Program-made: the position numbers and the translations under genes | Origin: Sphagnum compactum | Lineage: Eukaryota; Bryophyta; Sphagnopsida; Sphagnales | NCBI GenBank assembly: GCA_965153455.1 | Contig: OZ234504.1 | Location: 62,001-126,000, forward strand | DNA: 64,000 bases | Direction: 5' to 3' | Shown here: in pieces, positions 1 to 10,700 of the stretch | Position numbering within the stretch: the first letter of the stretch is position 1 | How the letters are laid out: every line of letters starts with the position of its first letter | The notes under the pieces: model-generated | What the model was told of the DNA's origin: nothing | The model's input: the letters and a program-made list of their open reading frames with translations, nothing else | Database searches by the model: none

Positions 1-175
1 TGAGGGAAAAAAATAGTAAAAATCACCAGGTTTTTTATAATTTTTTAAAAATTTGTAGCCAAAAATATAGAAGGATGATTGAAGATTTAAATTTCATACC
101 TGATTTGTAGCCATATTTGGCTAAATCTTTGGAAGGATGAATGATATGGTCACTTTTTTCTTACATCTTCCTATG
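1..175 (+). repeat. Copy of the GTAGCCA/TTTGGCTA dispersed repeat
   Basis: The stretch contains 'gtagccatatttggctaaat' near 110-130 followed by a 'ggatga..ggtcact' tail. The same string order recurs at about 9840-9970, 10105-10330 (reverse), 14690-14985, 53826-54095 and 58570-58840. This copy starts at or before the window edge, so its left end is not seen. No coding potential is visible. It is probably a non-autonomous element; its class is unknown. Confidence 0.6.
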
Positions 176-1150
176 GTTGGTTGATCATCACTTTTGACTA
201 CAAACAAAAAACTCTCAAAAAGCCCACTAGTGACCATAGGATGTGTATTGATGACCATTATTGTCTTGCGGAAATGACACTTTGGGGAGACTCCATCACA
301 TTGTTCCGAACTTTGTAGACTATTTGCTAGACCTCACACATGGGAGTCTATGTCCTAGTTGTGAAATGTGAAAGAGCAATTGAGAGTTTAAGAAGCTCAA
401 GTGGAGGATGGAACCTCTCCTAAGTGACAACTTTGTATGTGTCATTGATCAATGGCACAGACCATTCCACCCCCCATCTCTCATCCTATGTGTTCTCTCT
501 CGACAGCTTCTCTTGCACAAAGGGGCAGAGCCTTACCCATTCCATGGCTATAGCAAAACCTTGGTGAAAGTTCTCTTTGTTGTTGGGCATTGGATCCAAC
601 TTTTGGAAGTTTTACCTTATTATAATTGATTTCACATTAGATGAGGGACTTTCTCAGGCACCATTGCACTCCTCCTAAGATTTTGCTAGAACCTAGTGGC
701 CACGTTCATAATTAAGAAATGCCAAGTTACAAATCTAGGAGCACCAATTGGTTTCAAATCTAGTGGCCAAGATTTTGCTTGAAGCTAGTGGTCAAGTTCA
801 TAATTAAGAAATGTGAAGTTACAAATCATTTTGTGACTATGAAAAGAAATTGCAACTTGAAAAAGTTGTAAATCCATTGCAAAATTTGCATTAAGTGTGC
901 TTGTAGAATAAAAGTTGCGATCTAGCACATTACACAAAGTTTTGTAACATGATGATGGGGAAAACAAGCAAGCTTTTCATAAGACTAACATCATTGTTGT
1001 TGATATTCATGTCTTGACAAATGAACACGAAGATGTGCACCCAAACAACCTACATCATTATCTTGAAAGTTGAAGGTTTGCAACAATTAGAACTCTAGAA
1101 ACTTTCATAGGTGGATGATCTATAGTAAAAAAATAGTCTCAATTGATTTA
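176..1150. other. Intergenic, no gene seen
   Basis: Only short random-looking reading frames occur here. About 578-645 ('ggatccaacttttggaag' and flanks) reappears at about 16276-16345, so it belongs to a dispersed repeat. The phrase 'agtggtcaagttcataatta' near 787 echoes one near 698, a small local duplication. Confidence 0.5.
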
Positions 1151-1159
1151 CAACAAACA

Positions 1160-1500
1160 ACCAAAGACAACATGCAACAAAAAAGAAGATGTGCACTACA
1201 CCAAAGAAAAACGTTGCATTTATTACAATTTGCAAAAAAGATATATAACACACAACAAAGAAGATGATGCACAATGCAACAAAGAAAATGATGCACCTAC
1301 AACAAGTAAAATGATGTGAACTACACCAAAAAAAAATCACACTCTTATGACAAAGAAGATGATGTGCTTGTAGCAAAGAAGATAACGTGCTTGCAACAAA
1401 GAAAACAACGCACATCAAAAAAAAAAAGTGCATTGCAACAAAAACAATAATGTGCATGAAGCAAAGAAGACAATGTGCAACAAAGATGATGCACATTGCA
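1160..1500. repeat. Degenerate minisatellite, 'gcaacaaagaagatgatgca' type
   Basis: Short units resembling 'gcaacaaagaagatgatgca' recur irregularly with spacer changes. The minus strand stays open for 133 codons (1095-1496), giving a Phe/Cys/Val/His-rich low-complexity product. I take that frame as a by-product of the repeat, not a gene. Confidence 0.6.
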
Positions 1501-4010
1501 TCGAAAAAAAATGTAATGAATATACTTAAAGGAAAAGGAGAGAATCGAGGAAAATACTAGGAAAATAAGAGGAAAAAAAAAGGAAGAACATGATTCACCA
1601 TCACATTATCACTATTATGCCTTGTGGACAATGGGGATGAATGTTTGTTGCAATGAGGATGTCAAGTGTGCCACCACACCAAATGTAAACTTGTGAATGC
1701 CGAAAATGCACAAATTAACTTCTAATGATGACATAGATGTTAAACTAATTCATTTTAATCATTATGGTTATGCTAGAAAGTATTAAGGTTTTAAACATTG
1801 ACCACACTAAATCCTAGTGTGAACAAACCCATAATTCTTATACTCTAAACATTGCCATCTTAATACCTGGACACATGCACACACACACGAAAAAAACTCT
1901 CCAAATTTTACACTCCAAAACCAAAACCATTTCTTCCCCACTATTCTTCCAAGGCACCAAATACACAAAATGGCAAAGAAAAATAAAACAGGCATCCAAA
2001 ACATTCCCTAGACTTCCTTTAAACTTGGATGCCTCCCTCATCCCTTCCCTTACATAAGTGATGATACCCATTCAAAAACTTATTCTTTAGTTCTTATTTA
2101 AGTGTTGGTTAAGTAAGTCACCTAACCATTTCGAAAACACTAGTTTAAAATGTAACAACTCGCTTCAAATTTTACTTTTGATGGCAACTATCTTATACCA
2201 ATTGTTCTAAAACCTAGCTAAACTAATTAACATTACCACCTTGAAAGAAAGGAGATAATAAGTTCACCTATTGTTGACAACTCTTAAAGTTATCAAAATG
2301 TCTTATTAAAATAACTACATAAATAGAAATAAGATTTTACCCTTTAATCCTTATTTGAAAATTGCCTAGTATATTGTTAAGGTGCATTATTTTGGTGTTC
2401 AGTCCATTTTTGGTTGGTTACTATTTTTTCCATCATTGGTCAATTAAGTTATTTTTTTCATTTTTTACCACATGAGGGATCAATATATATTTGCAAAATA
2501 ATCAAAATGGTTTGCTTATCAATTTCATTGTTAAAATAATATCATTAATTATCAAAAAAATTGTAATAGTTACTTATTACGCATAAAGATCAATTATCAT
2601 ATACCCACCTTGAAAACTATTTGCTATACTATCTAAGTATGGTAGGTTATAAGTTTTCTTTTCTTTTCTTTGTGGCAAACATTACACCAAGGATTTCAAA
2701 ATGGAAAGTCACATTGGAAAGTTCCATATCATTTATGAACCCTTTAATTTGGTAATTGAAAGGTAATCAAAATTTATTTCTTTACAAAATTTGTTCATGT
2801 ATTTTATCAAGTACATTTTCCTATGTGTGAATTTTCCAACACAATTACTAGTCCTTCAATGTTTAAAAATTGATAATTTCATTTGGTGAAAAATCTAAGT
2901 TGGTGAGTTATTAAAATTTTAAAGTTTCAACATTAGCAACCTACTTAAACACAAATTCTAAACATCCAAGTAGAATGTTAATTTTTACAAATTCAACACT
3001 TGCCCATAAGGGTTTTCTTGATTTGTTATATGCCTCCTATTAAGTGGATAGGTTCTTTTTTTTTAATTATAAAAAAAATTATAATAGGTTATTAATAATT
3101 GAACGTTTTTTCAATATTTACCCAACATTAATTCATTCCTAATTTTGGCATCAAGGCAAACCCTCAAAATCAAATCAAATACAAATGGTGGAAGTTGAGC
3201 AAGTTGGAAGGCTTGGATAATTATAGGGTATGCAACTCCAACCCACACTTGCTTTGGAAGTGCTTTGAAAGGGAGGAACAAATCAACTAATGGCTAATTA
3301 CAATCTCTTTCAAAATGGTCATCATGAATCTTTGCCTCATTCAAGGGGGTTGATAGGGGGTTGACAGGCTTTCATGCCACCTTCTTACTTTCATTATCAT
3401 GAATTGCACACCTTCAATTGTGGGACCTTTTCCAAAATCCCAAGATTCCCATGGGTGCACTCAACAAGGGGATGCACAAAAAAGCTCCAATATAAGGTAT
3501 ATTCAAGGATGACAAGGAGCTAGTAGCACAAAAGGAATTACACACACACACACACATATATGTCAAACCATATTTGGTTGACCTTGTGAAAATTTTATTT
3601 TAATAACTAGATTTTTATGTTGGAAAATATTTTTAATATCATGATTTACAAGTTGGTAAATTTTTTATTTTATTTGTTATGACCAAAAAAGATTTTTCAT
3701 TAAATATTATTACATAAACATGTATTTTAAAAAATTCTCATAATTATGTCGTTTTCAAATCATTTCAAGAATTTTTAAAGGTCTTTCAAATGGTAAAAGC
3801 ATTGGGATAAACACAATCATGTGTTTTTGCATCCTATAGAATTATTGTCATCATTTTTTACTTTGGATTCTAAAAATATAATATATATAAATGTGAGTAT
3901 TTTTCACAAGATTCTATCAATGTGTCAATTTCCAATCCAAGTTATGTACAAATATTTAAACAATGGCTACAATCTTGGTGATTTTTAAAAGAGAGAATGT
4001 ATTTTATACC
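1501..4010. other. AT-rich intergenic, no gene seen
   Basis: No frame with recognisable homology. A short (CA)n tract lies at about 3541-3557. The rest is AT-rich with runs of T and A. I see nothing else that can be supported. Confidence 0.5.
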
Positions 4011-4029
4011 TATACAAGTTGTTTCTACT

Positions 4030-4330
4030 ATGAATATGCATGGGCAATTAGGTGACCCATTTCACCTTTCTAAATCAATTAAGCAAGGGTGACCTCTTTC
4101 TCCCTACATGTGTATGATGGTGGTTGATGCTTTGGGTTCCATGTTGTCCATAGCCTTACAGTTGGACTTCTTTACCTTATAGTTTTGGATGAAAAAATGA
4201 TTAAGGACCAATATTTGCTAATGACACAACTTTATAATGATGGTTACATTATTAGGAAGGTTACAAGATCAACATCCAAAAGAGGTATCAACCTTTCACT
4301 TGCATGTAAGAAATGGTTGTTGTTGGTTTT
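4030..4330 (+). mobile_element. LINE (L1-type) reverse transcriptase remnant
   Basis: Conceptual translation near 4050-4150 reads a degenerate form of the plant LINE RT block, with residues like GDPFHLSKSIKQG, a stop where Cys is expected, then PLSPYMCMMVVDALG. This is the 'S-x-R-Q-G-C-P-L-S-P' motif of non-LTR reverse transcriptases. About 80 bases later another frame gives FANDTTL, a damaged form of the F-A-D-D catalytic block with Asn for one Asp. Stops and frame changes show that it is dead. No 5' end, poly-A tail or target duplication could be assigned. Confidence 0.7.
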
Positions 4331-5269
4331 GACTCCAACCACTTCAAGAACATTTTAAAAATACTTTAACATTACTAAAGCGATGAAGGTTGCTATTCTA
4401 AAATGGTTGTATGGAACAAAGGACTTTCAATAGGCTTTTGGCTTGTTTTGATCATGCTTGCTTGCTTTGTGATAATGGGATGGTGGATATAACATCCCAT
4501 TGCTAGATGCATTAATAAAAGGTTCAATTTGCTTAACATGTGTTTCAACAAGTGCAACATAAATGAGACATCAACTCAAATATTTACAACTATTCTTGAA
4601 GCTCAACTATTACTCAACAAGATTATTGAATGAAGTTCATTTGTTATCCACCCCCTCCCCCCCTATGGTTCCTCTAACAAGGTTTGTCAATAAAGTAGGT
4701 TTCTAAAAGCAAGCTAAAACTTATGCCAAAAGAACCTTTCATTTCATGTGCACTTTTTGCAATTGACAATTCACATTAGTAAAAATCAAATTAAGGTAGA
4801 AACATTTAATGTTGTGAGACGACCTTAAATTGAAGCCTACCATGGACCTCTATAACTAGGTATTCAATTTGCTTGAAAATGCATTATGATTGCAATAAAA
4901 CAATTTGCAATTAATTGAAAAGAACACAATATCCAAGCATTGACCTTAGTTTCACAATCCTTGTTTGACCATATTAAAAATCCTTTTTTAGATCTCAAAT
5001 TCTGCTTCAATATTAAGATCTTAATTTTGACACATGTGGTCTTAATAACATTATATTCCTCAATTGCCATATTCAAATTTTTTTAAAGAATGTTAGGGCC
5101 CTTGTTTGGTCATATTAAAACTCCTTACTTGAGGACTTGGGTTGGGAAAAAAATTACGAAGCTTATGGATTTAACTATTCCGATGGGATGAAAAGATCAT
5201 TCCAAAAAAATTGTGGGGATGGTGAAGAGGCGTGAATAATTATATGCCCAAGCCAAAAATTTTTTGGAG
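4331..5269. other. Intergenic, no gene seen
   Basis: No supported gene. The stretch may hold further eroded LINE sequence downstream of the RT block, but I could not recognise conserved residues. Confidence 0.4.
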
Positions 5270-5592
5270 TAAGCTCAAAAGTAGTATGAAAGCATGTCAA
5301 CAAAGCACACAAACATGTAGAATTTGAAGTTGGACAACATGTGTGGTTGAACATCAAATACTTTTAAATGCATGATGGATTATTCCCATGTTTTATTGCC
5401 AAGTATGTAGGGCTATATGAAATAGTTACAAAGCTTTATTTTGATGTGTATACATTGAAGTTACCAATAAGTTTTGTGGCACACATGACCTTCCATGTTT
5501 TGAAATTGAAGTTGTTTTCCGAAACCAAAAAATGTCAAACTAGAAACAAAAGATGTGATAAATATTAGATGCCATGAAACATATGTTCATTA
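5270..5592 (+). mobile_element. Chromovirus (Ty3/gypsy) integrase C-terminal remnant
   Basis: The frame reading HVEFEVGQHVWLNIKYF, then after a stop MHDGLFPCFIAKYVG and YEIV, and VYTLKLPI with FHVLKLKLF, matches the C-terminal region of Ty3/gypsy integrases. In that family the usual order is 'VGD-x-V-x-L', 'K-L-x-x-x-F-x-G-P-Y/F-x-I', 'Y-x-L-x-L-P' and 'F-H-V-S-x-L-K'. A few stops interrupt it. The homology runs to about 5592, where element A begins, and resumes as a chromodomain after that element. This indicates one retroelement split by an insertion. Confidence 0.8.
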
Positions 5593-6228
5593 ATGAAACT
5601 AGTGGGTGCCCATGGCGGAAGGCCACTGTGAAGCCCCTGTGTGAAATCCAGGTCCCAAAATTGAGATCCCACATCCTGAAAATCACGTCCTAAAAGTTTT
5701 CAGGTTTCGGTCTTGGAAACCGAAAACCATGTCCTAAAAGTTTTCAGGTTTCGGTCTTGGAAACCGAAAACCATGTCCTGAAAACCATAATAAGTCCTGG
5801 GCAGTTTAGGGCGGAAAAAAAAAAAAAAAAAAACCCTCCCTGGCCCTTCCCACCATGTCCTGAAATCCATAATAAGTCCTGGGCAGTTTAGGGCGGAAAA
5901 AAAAAAAAAAAAAAAAAACCCTCCCTGGGGGAGGCCCTTCCCACCATGTCCTGAAATCCATAATAAGTCCTGGGCAGTTTAGGGCGGAAAAAAAAAAAAA
6001 AAAAAAAAAAACCCTCCCTGGCCCCCCCCACCCCTTCCCCGCCCGCCCCCCCTCCCACCCCCACCCCTTCCCCGCCCGCCCCCCCTCCCACCCCCACCCC
6101 TGCTCCCCCCCCCCTCTCCCCCCCTGCTGGCCCACACAGTTCTGCCATAGAAACTGTGACAGGGTTGTGCAGAACAGACAACCCTGTAACAGACAGACAC
6201 CACCACTGTAGCTTTAATATATATGATA
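5593..6228. mobile_element. Unassigned element A (CTAGTGGGTGCCC ... TATATATGATAGAT)
   Basis: The left end reads ACTAGTGGGTGCCC followed by a small GGCC-type hairpin. The right end reads CAGACAGACACCACCACTGT, then an AT run and GATAGAT. Inside are a 44-bp direct repeat (starts 5687, 5731, 5775), three copies of an 82-91 bp unit (starts 5775, 5857, 5948) each holding an 18-24 nt poly-A run, and a C-rich tract (about 6014-6125). It lies inside a chromovirus gene, so it is a real insertion. Element B (8588-9343) and element C (39215-39480) share the architecture. There is no transposase and the class is unknown. Exact ends and target-site duplication are uncertain by a few bases. Confidence 0.7.
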
Positions 6229-6470
6229 GATGACAACATCCAAGCCATGCAAACACGCACACGAGGTAAGGAGTATCAAATCAAATATAAAAGCTACCAC
6301 CTTAAAGAAGCAATTTTGGTGAAACCTTCACAGTTGGACCATTCATTTGAGATGGGGACCAAGTTCGAACAAACGAAGGGGCATGAACTTGGGGTGAAAA
6401 AAACTAGGGAAAAAAAACCTCAAGAGGAGATGACCCAACCACAAAACGCCCAATTGTTGACAAGGGCATC
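6229..6470 (+). mobile_element. Chromodomain end of the interrupted chromovirus
   Basis: The frame opens with DDNIQAMQTRTRGKEYQIKY and then KSYHLKEAILVKPSQLDH. This fits the chromodomain at the integrase C-terminus of chromoviruses, where the family shows 'K-E-Y-L-V/I-K-W-K-G-Y-x-x-x-E-A-x-W'. The aromatic Trp of 'KWKG' is replaced by Tyr and the last Trp by Ile, as expected for a dead copy. It continues the integrase remnant on the other side of element A. Downstream, 'ttgacaagggcatcaaccc' may mark the start of the 3' LTR region, but no LTR pair was found. Confidence 0.75.
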
Positions 6471-8055
6471 AACCCTTTTGAAGTGGGGAGATGTAAGGTT
6501 AAAGGTTAAGGGTTCTCATGGGCTTGGTTTGTAATGAAAGCTAAGAATCTATGGGATGAATAAGTAATTAAAGAAGGGTAAATGATGGCAACTGATGGAA
6601 ATGGACTTAGGAGTTGAGCTTGAATACTAAAAAACTTCCAAGGCTCAATCAAGTGAAATTAAAATAATAGTGCAAGCAAGTAAATTTGACATTTTTGATT
6701 GGAAAAGTAAGACTTCCCATGCATGAACTTGTGATTCATGTCCCTTATGGGTGAAATTACTAATTTAAGCCATAAAACCCAATTCAACATTATTAATTGG
6801 TGCATTTGTAACATTTGCTTGGCATGGTGGTTGAGGTTGCTAGGCCAAATTCAAAATGGACTCCAACACAAAGGAAGGCTGCAAGGGGAAACTATTGAAT
6901 AGGAAAGTGTAAATGAAAAAGAAAAAACACCTTAGGTGGACATCCCACCCAAAATTCCTCTAGTATTGAAAACACAAAGACATAACATGAATGGATTTCT
7001 ATAATCTAGGAAATAATTAACCCCAATTAGGGATTGTGGGAAGTGAATAGATGGGTCAAAGGGTGTGTTATCTCAAGTAACATCAATGAAGATGTTGACA
7101 TCCTTAAAATGGGAAAGAGTGACATGCCATTCTAGGCAAGACCCATGCCTTGAGTTCACTTAGTCAAAGCCTATGTCAAGGCCACCATGGGACGACTCAA
7201 TGGTGGCATGGGTTGCATGACACGAAATGCCAAGTTGGGTTCAACTCCTTGTGAGGTGGAAAGTTGCAAGTGAGTGGAGGTGCCGACCAAAAAGAAATCC
7301 AAGTTTAAATCTACAATTAGGTTGCAAGATGGGGCCTAAGGGCCCAAGTGAAGAACCAGTTGGGAAATCTACAATGGGTCACATCCCTTCCACCTTGGGG
7401 TTAAAGGGAATGACCTTAAATAGCGATTCAACATAAGATTAGGGTTTTGGGCAAGGGTTAATAAGTGCATGATTTGACCATGTGCATGTAGTTAAAAAAT
7501 TTGGTAGAAGGTTGTGGGCATAAAAGTGTGCTAAAATGAAATCTATGTGCAATAAGAAGCTTCACACATATTTATCGATTTTCAAATTTCCATAAATTTT
7601 CATTTGGGGCCATTATACTAATTGTTAAATAATTGTGCACATGGAATTAAGTTTGTAGGAGAGAAGGAAATTGGTTTGTAAACCTACTTGGTAAAGAAAT
7701 AAGAATATAAATATGTAGGCGTCACACATAAAATCAAACATATACAATGATGATCATTTTCATTCATGAATGTAATTTCGTCACTTGGTCAATTTCATCT
7801 ATATTACACATTTCATCATCCATTTTTCAACTTCATGGATACATTCTGACTTTTATCCATGAAATTCATTTCTATCCATGGTAAATTTCATGTACGTAGG
7901 TGCATTTGTGGTATGGTTTGTTCACATCATCAATGTCAATCGGGTGTTAGTTTTACTTTAGTGGCCAATTGCATCCTTGTTGTCAAAGTTCATCCTTATA
8001 AATCATTTTGCACATATGGCTAATTGCATTTGTGTGATCAATTTTATCATTATTT
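6471..8055. other. Intergenic, possible eroded LTR, no gene seen
   Basis: This follows directly after the chromovirus chromodomain and may be its 3' LTR and flank, but I find no repeat pair to define it. Short open frames such as 7227-7436 show no recognisable residues. Confidence 0.4.
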
Positions 8056-8440
8056 CATCCATCATCAATTTTTTTAAACTGATGTAAACTTCATCCTTGA
8101 TTTCATTCATGCATAACAAATTACTAGGTATTGAGAATTTAATACAAAAAGATTAGTTTCATTGATGTGATCAAATTTCAATCATTTAAACCCTAAACCT
8201 AAACGAGGTCAGCATAAATTAAATTATTTTATGTTTTGTTGAATTTTTAACATCCATCATCAATTTTTTTTAATTGATGTAAACTTCATCCTTGATTTCA
8301 TTCAACATAACAAACTAATAGGCATTGAAAATTCCATGTAAAAAGATTAGTTTCATTGATGTGATCAAATTTCAATCATGTTTATCAGAGTTCTTAAACG
8401 ATTTTGACATAAATTAATTTTTTTTTTGTTTTGCCAATTT
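8056..8440. repeat. Tandem duplication, period about 195 bp
   Basis: 'catccatcatcaattttttt' starts at 8056 and again at 8251. It is followed in both copies by 'gatgtaaacttcatccttga' and 'aaaagattagtttcattgat'. The second copy has small indels. No gene. Confidence 0.8.
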
Positions 8441-8587
8441 TTTGAAAAAAATTTAGTATTTGTGTAAATTTTTTAATAAAATCAAAAGTTCAATTATTAG
8501 GTTTCAATTGCAGACTTTCAAATATCGAGACTTAAGATTGAAACAATTTAGACGCACTAGACTATTCCACAACCTTGAAGAAAGACT

Positions 8588-9343
8588 ATCTATTATTTTA
8601 TACTAGTGGGTGCCCGTGACCTTCGGTCACCTTGGTTCATGTTTTAGAAACTTTTAACTTTTTTATTTTTATTTTTATGTATTTTTTATTTTTATTATTG
8701 TTATATATATATTTTTATTTGGATGCAAGTTTGAAGTTTGGAGAAAGAAGACACACCTCATTTTTTTTCAAGTAGGGTTTTTCTTATTTTTTACTCTTTA
8801 TTTGGTTTTTTCATTTTTGGAATTTTTTTCTTTTAAAATTTTTTTATTGTATTTCCCTTTCCTTGTTTCATTTGTTTCCATTCCTTTTTTATAGTTTTTT
8901 ATTTGTTTCATGTTTTTATTTTTTCTATCTTCATTTTTTTTAATGTATATATATATATATATATATATATATTTTCTTTTTTCTTTTAAAAAAATTGTAT
9001 TTTTGTTTGATTAGATGCAGGTCCCCCCCTGCCCTGCCCTGCCCTCCCCTGCCCTGCCTCCCCCCCCCGCCCTCCCCTGCCCTGCCCTCCCCCCCCCCCT
9101 GCCCTGCCCCGCCCGGTCCTTCCCCGCCCGTGCCCCCCCCGGCCCGTGCTGGCCCCCCCCTGCTGGCCCCCGCCACCCGTGCTGCCCCCCCCCCTGCTGG
9201 CCCCCCCCGCCCCGTGCTTCACCGGGCTCGCCCTTCCCCCACCCCCCAAAACACTCCCCAAAACGTGTGAAGTAAATGAAAAGATAAGTAAAAGACGGAC
9301 AGACACACACACACACACACCATGTTGTAATTATATAATAGAT
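8588..9343. mobile_element. Unassigned element B, sister of element A
   Basis: The left end reads TATCTATTATTTTATA followed by CTAGTGGGTGCCCGTG and a perfect small hairpin (GTGACC-TTC-GGTCAC). The right end reads GGACAGACACACAC, then TTATATAATAGATA. The outermost bases are inverted copies (TATCTATTAT / ATAATAGATA). The interior is T-rich (about 8640-8990), with an (AT)n tract at 8945-8972. Next comes a very C-rich block at 9020-9245 built from CCCTG/CCCC units, and a (CA)n tract. The order matches element A. There is no transposase, and overlapping frames in the C-rich block are compositional artefacts. Confidence 0.65.
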
Positions 9344-9649
9344 ACCCATATTTTGCCAACATTTTCAAAATTTAAAAACCAAGTGCCAAAGTTAAGATTC
9401 AAAATTTAATTAATTATTTGATAGTTTGTTGTCAAAATTGTTCAAGTACTACCATATATACAATTGTACATTTGTGATCTAATCCATTCATGAACAATGT
9501 TTCATCCAACTTCTATGCTTCATTATTGATTGCTATCTACCCTATTTTCCTTTACTTCTTTGTATCCCCATTCCCAAATTCTACTCTTTATACACATATA
9601 TAACCCCAAATGTGAAACCATGGATAAAAATGAATAAAAATGTTGTGAA
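9344..9649. other. Intergenic, no gene seen
   Basis: AT-rich sequence without a supported feature. Confidence 0.4.
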
Positions 9650-10330
9650 ATTTAGGAAATTTTTTGTCACAAATTCAATGATTTTTTGAAAATCAATTGC
9701 CATAATTCTCTAAAAAATTCTTTAAATTCTTTAAAAATCTCCAAATTTTTATACATGGTTTAAGTAGGTAGCCAAATATATATATATATATATATGGATG
9801 TTTAAATGTTTTTCTCAAAATGGATTCTTTTTTTCTAAAATCGCCATATTTGGACAATAGGTTCCAGCAGGCCACCAAAATATATTTTCACTATCTTCTC
9901 TGAGCTGTAGCCATATTTGGCTAACTCCTCTTGTGGATAATTACCAATGTGGCTACATCACAAAAATGAAAAGAAAAAAAACCTGATGGAGAGACATGCA
10001 GTGGCATTTTATTTTATTTTATTTGATGTTAGAATTTTTCCTTTGTTTGGGGGGTCCAATGGGGAGCAGGTTTTTTTTTCTTTTTTTCTTTTTTTCTTTT
10101 TTTCCCCCACAATTTTGTGATGTAGCTTAGGTGGTGATTATCCATAAGCTGATTTAGCCAAATTTGGCTATTAAAAATATGAAAGGAAAAAATAATCCGT
10201 ATATTAAAATCTGGCTAATTTTCTAATTCTCTTTCCAAATTTTGCGATTTTTTCCCCCGAAAATCATTAAATTGGCGAGATTTTTTTTTCTTTTTTCTTT
10301 TTTTTCTAAATTTCGCCAAAAAAAAGGCTG
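9650..10330. repeat. Inverted pair of the GTAGCCA/TTTGGCTA family
   Basis: The forward arm at about 9840-9970 carries 'gtagccatatttggctaact', 'ggataattaccaatgtggc' and 'tacatcacaaaa'. The reverse arm at about 10105-10330 carries the same core as its complement ('ttttgtgatgtagctta' to 'ttagccaaatttggcta'). The two arms are about 140 bases apart, so they could form a long foldback or be one element with long terminal inverted repeats. The reverse arm ends about 370 bases before the SKP1 start codon and so makes up part of its 5' flank. Confidence 0.65.
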
Positions 10331-10700
10331 ATGGGGAGTCTCGTGTAGATGTACAAACAAGGGCGATTCACAAGAAGGCGTTATACTGTGGAACTGTCGT
10401 CGTCGATGTCGGTGCGAGAAGAAGTTCCGCAGCGGAATTTGTCATCTTCTCGGAAAGTGATGTCTGATCGTTGCAGCAACTTTTCGTCGCTGCGTGTGCG
10501 TTGTGCGCGTTCCTCGACGGTCACGCATTCTCGCTGTCTGCCGTCCTCCATATCTCCGCAATCTGAGCGTTGATTGCAAATAGATTGAGCTTTCGTTGCT
10601 CCAGTTCTTGCAATTTTCAGATCGGTTTTTGTGTCCGATTTTTGGGCTTATTATCAGCTGAGAGTCGTCGCCTGAGACCTGCTGCAAGTCGTCCGTGGCC

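Noticed and set aside
1095-1496. 133-codon minus-strand frame
   Set aside because: It follows a degenerate minisatellite and encodes only low-complexity Phe/Cys/His sequence.
5806-6262. Three overlapping Gly/Arg-rich frames on the minus strand
   Set aside because: They are translations of poly-A and C-rich tracts in element A; all three phases are open because of composition.
8940-9409. Several Pro-rich (+) and Gly-rich (-) frames of 78-112 codons
   Set aside because: All frames are open on both strands in a C-rich tract; no domain and no start context.
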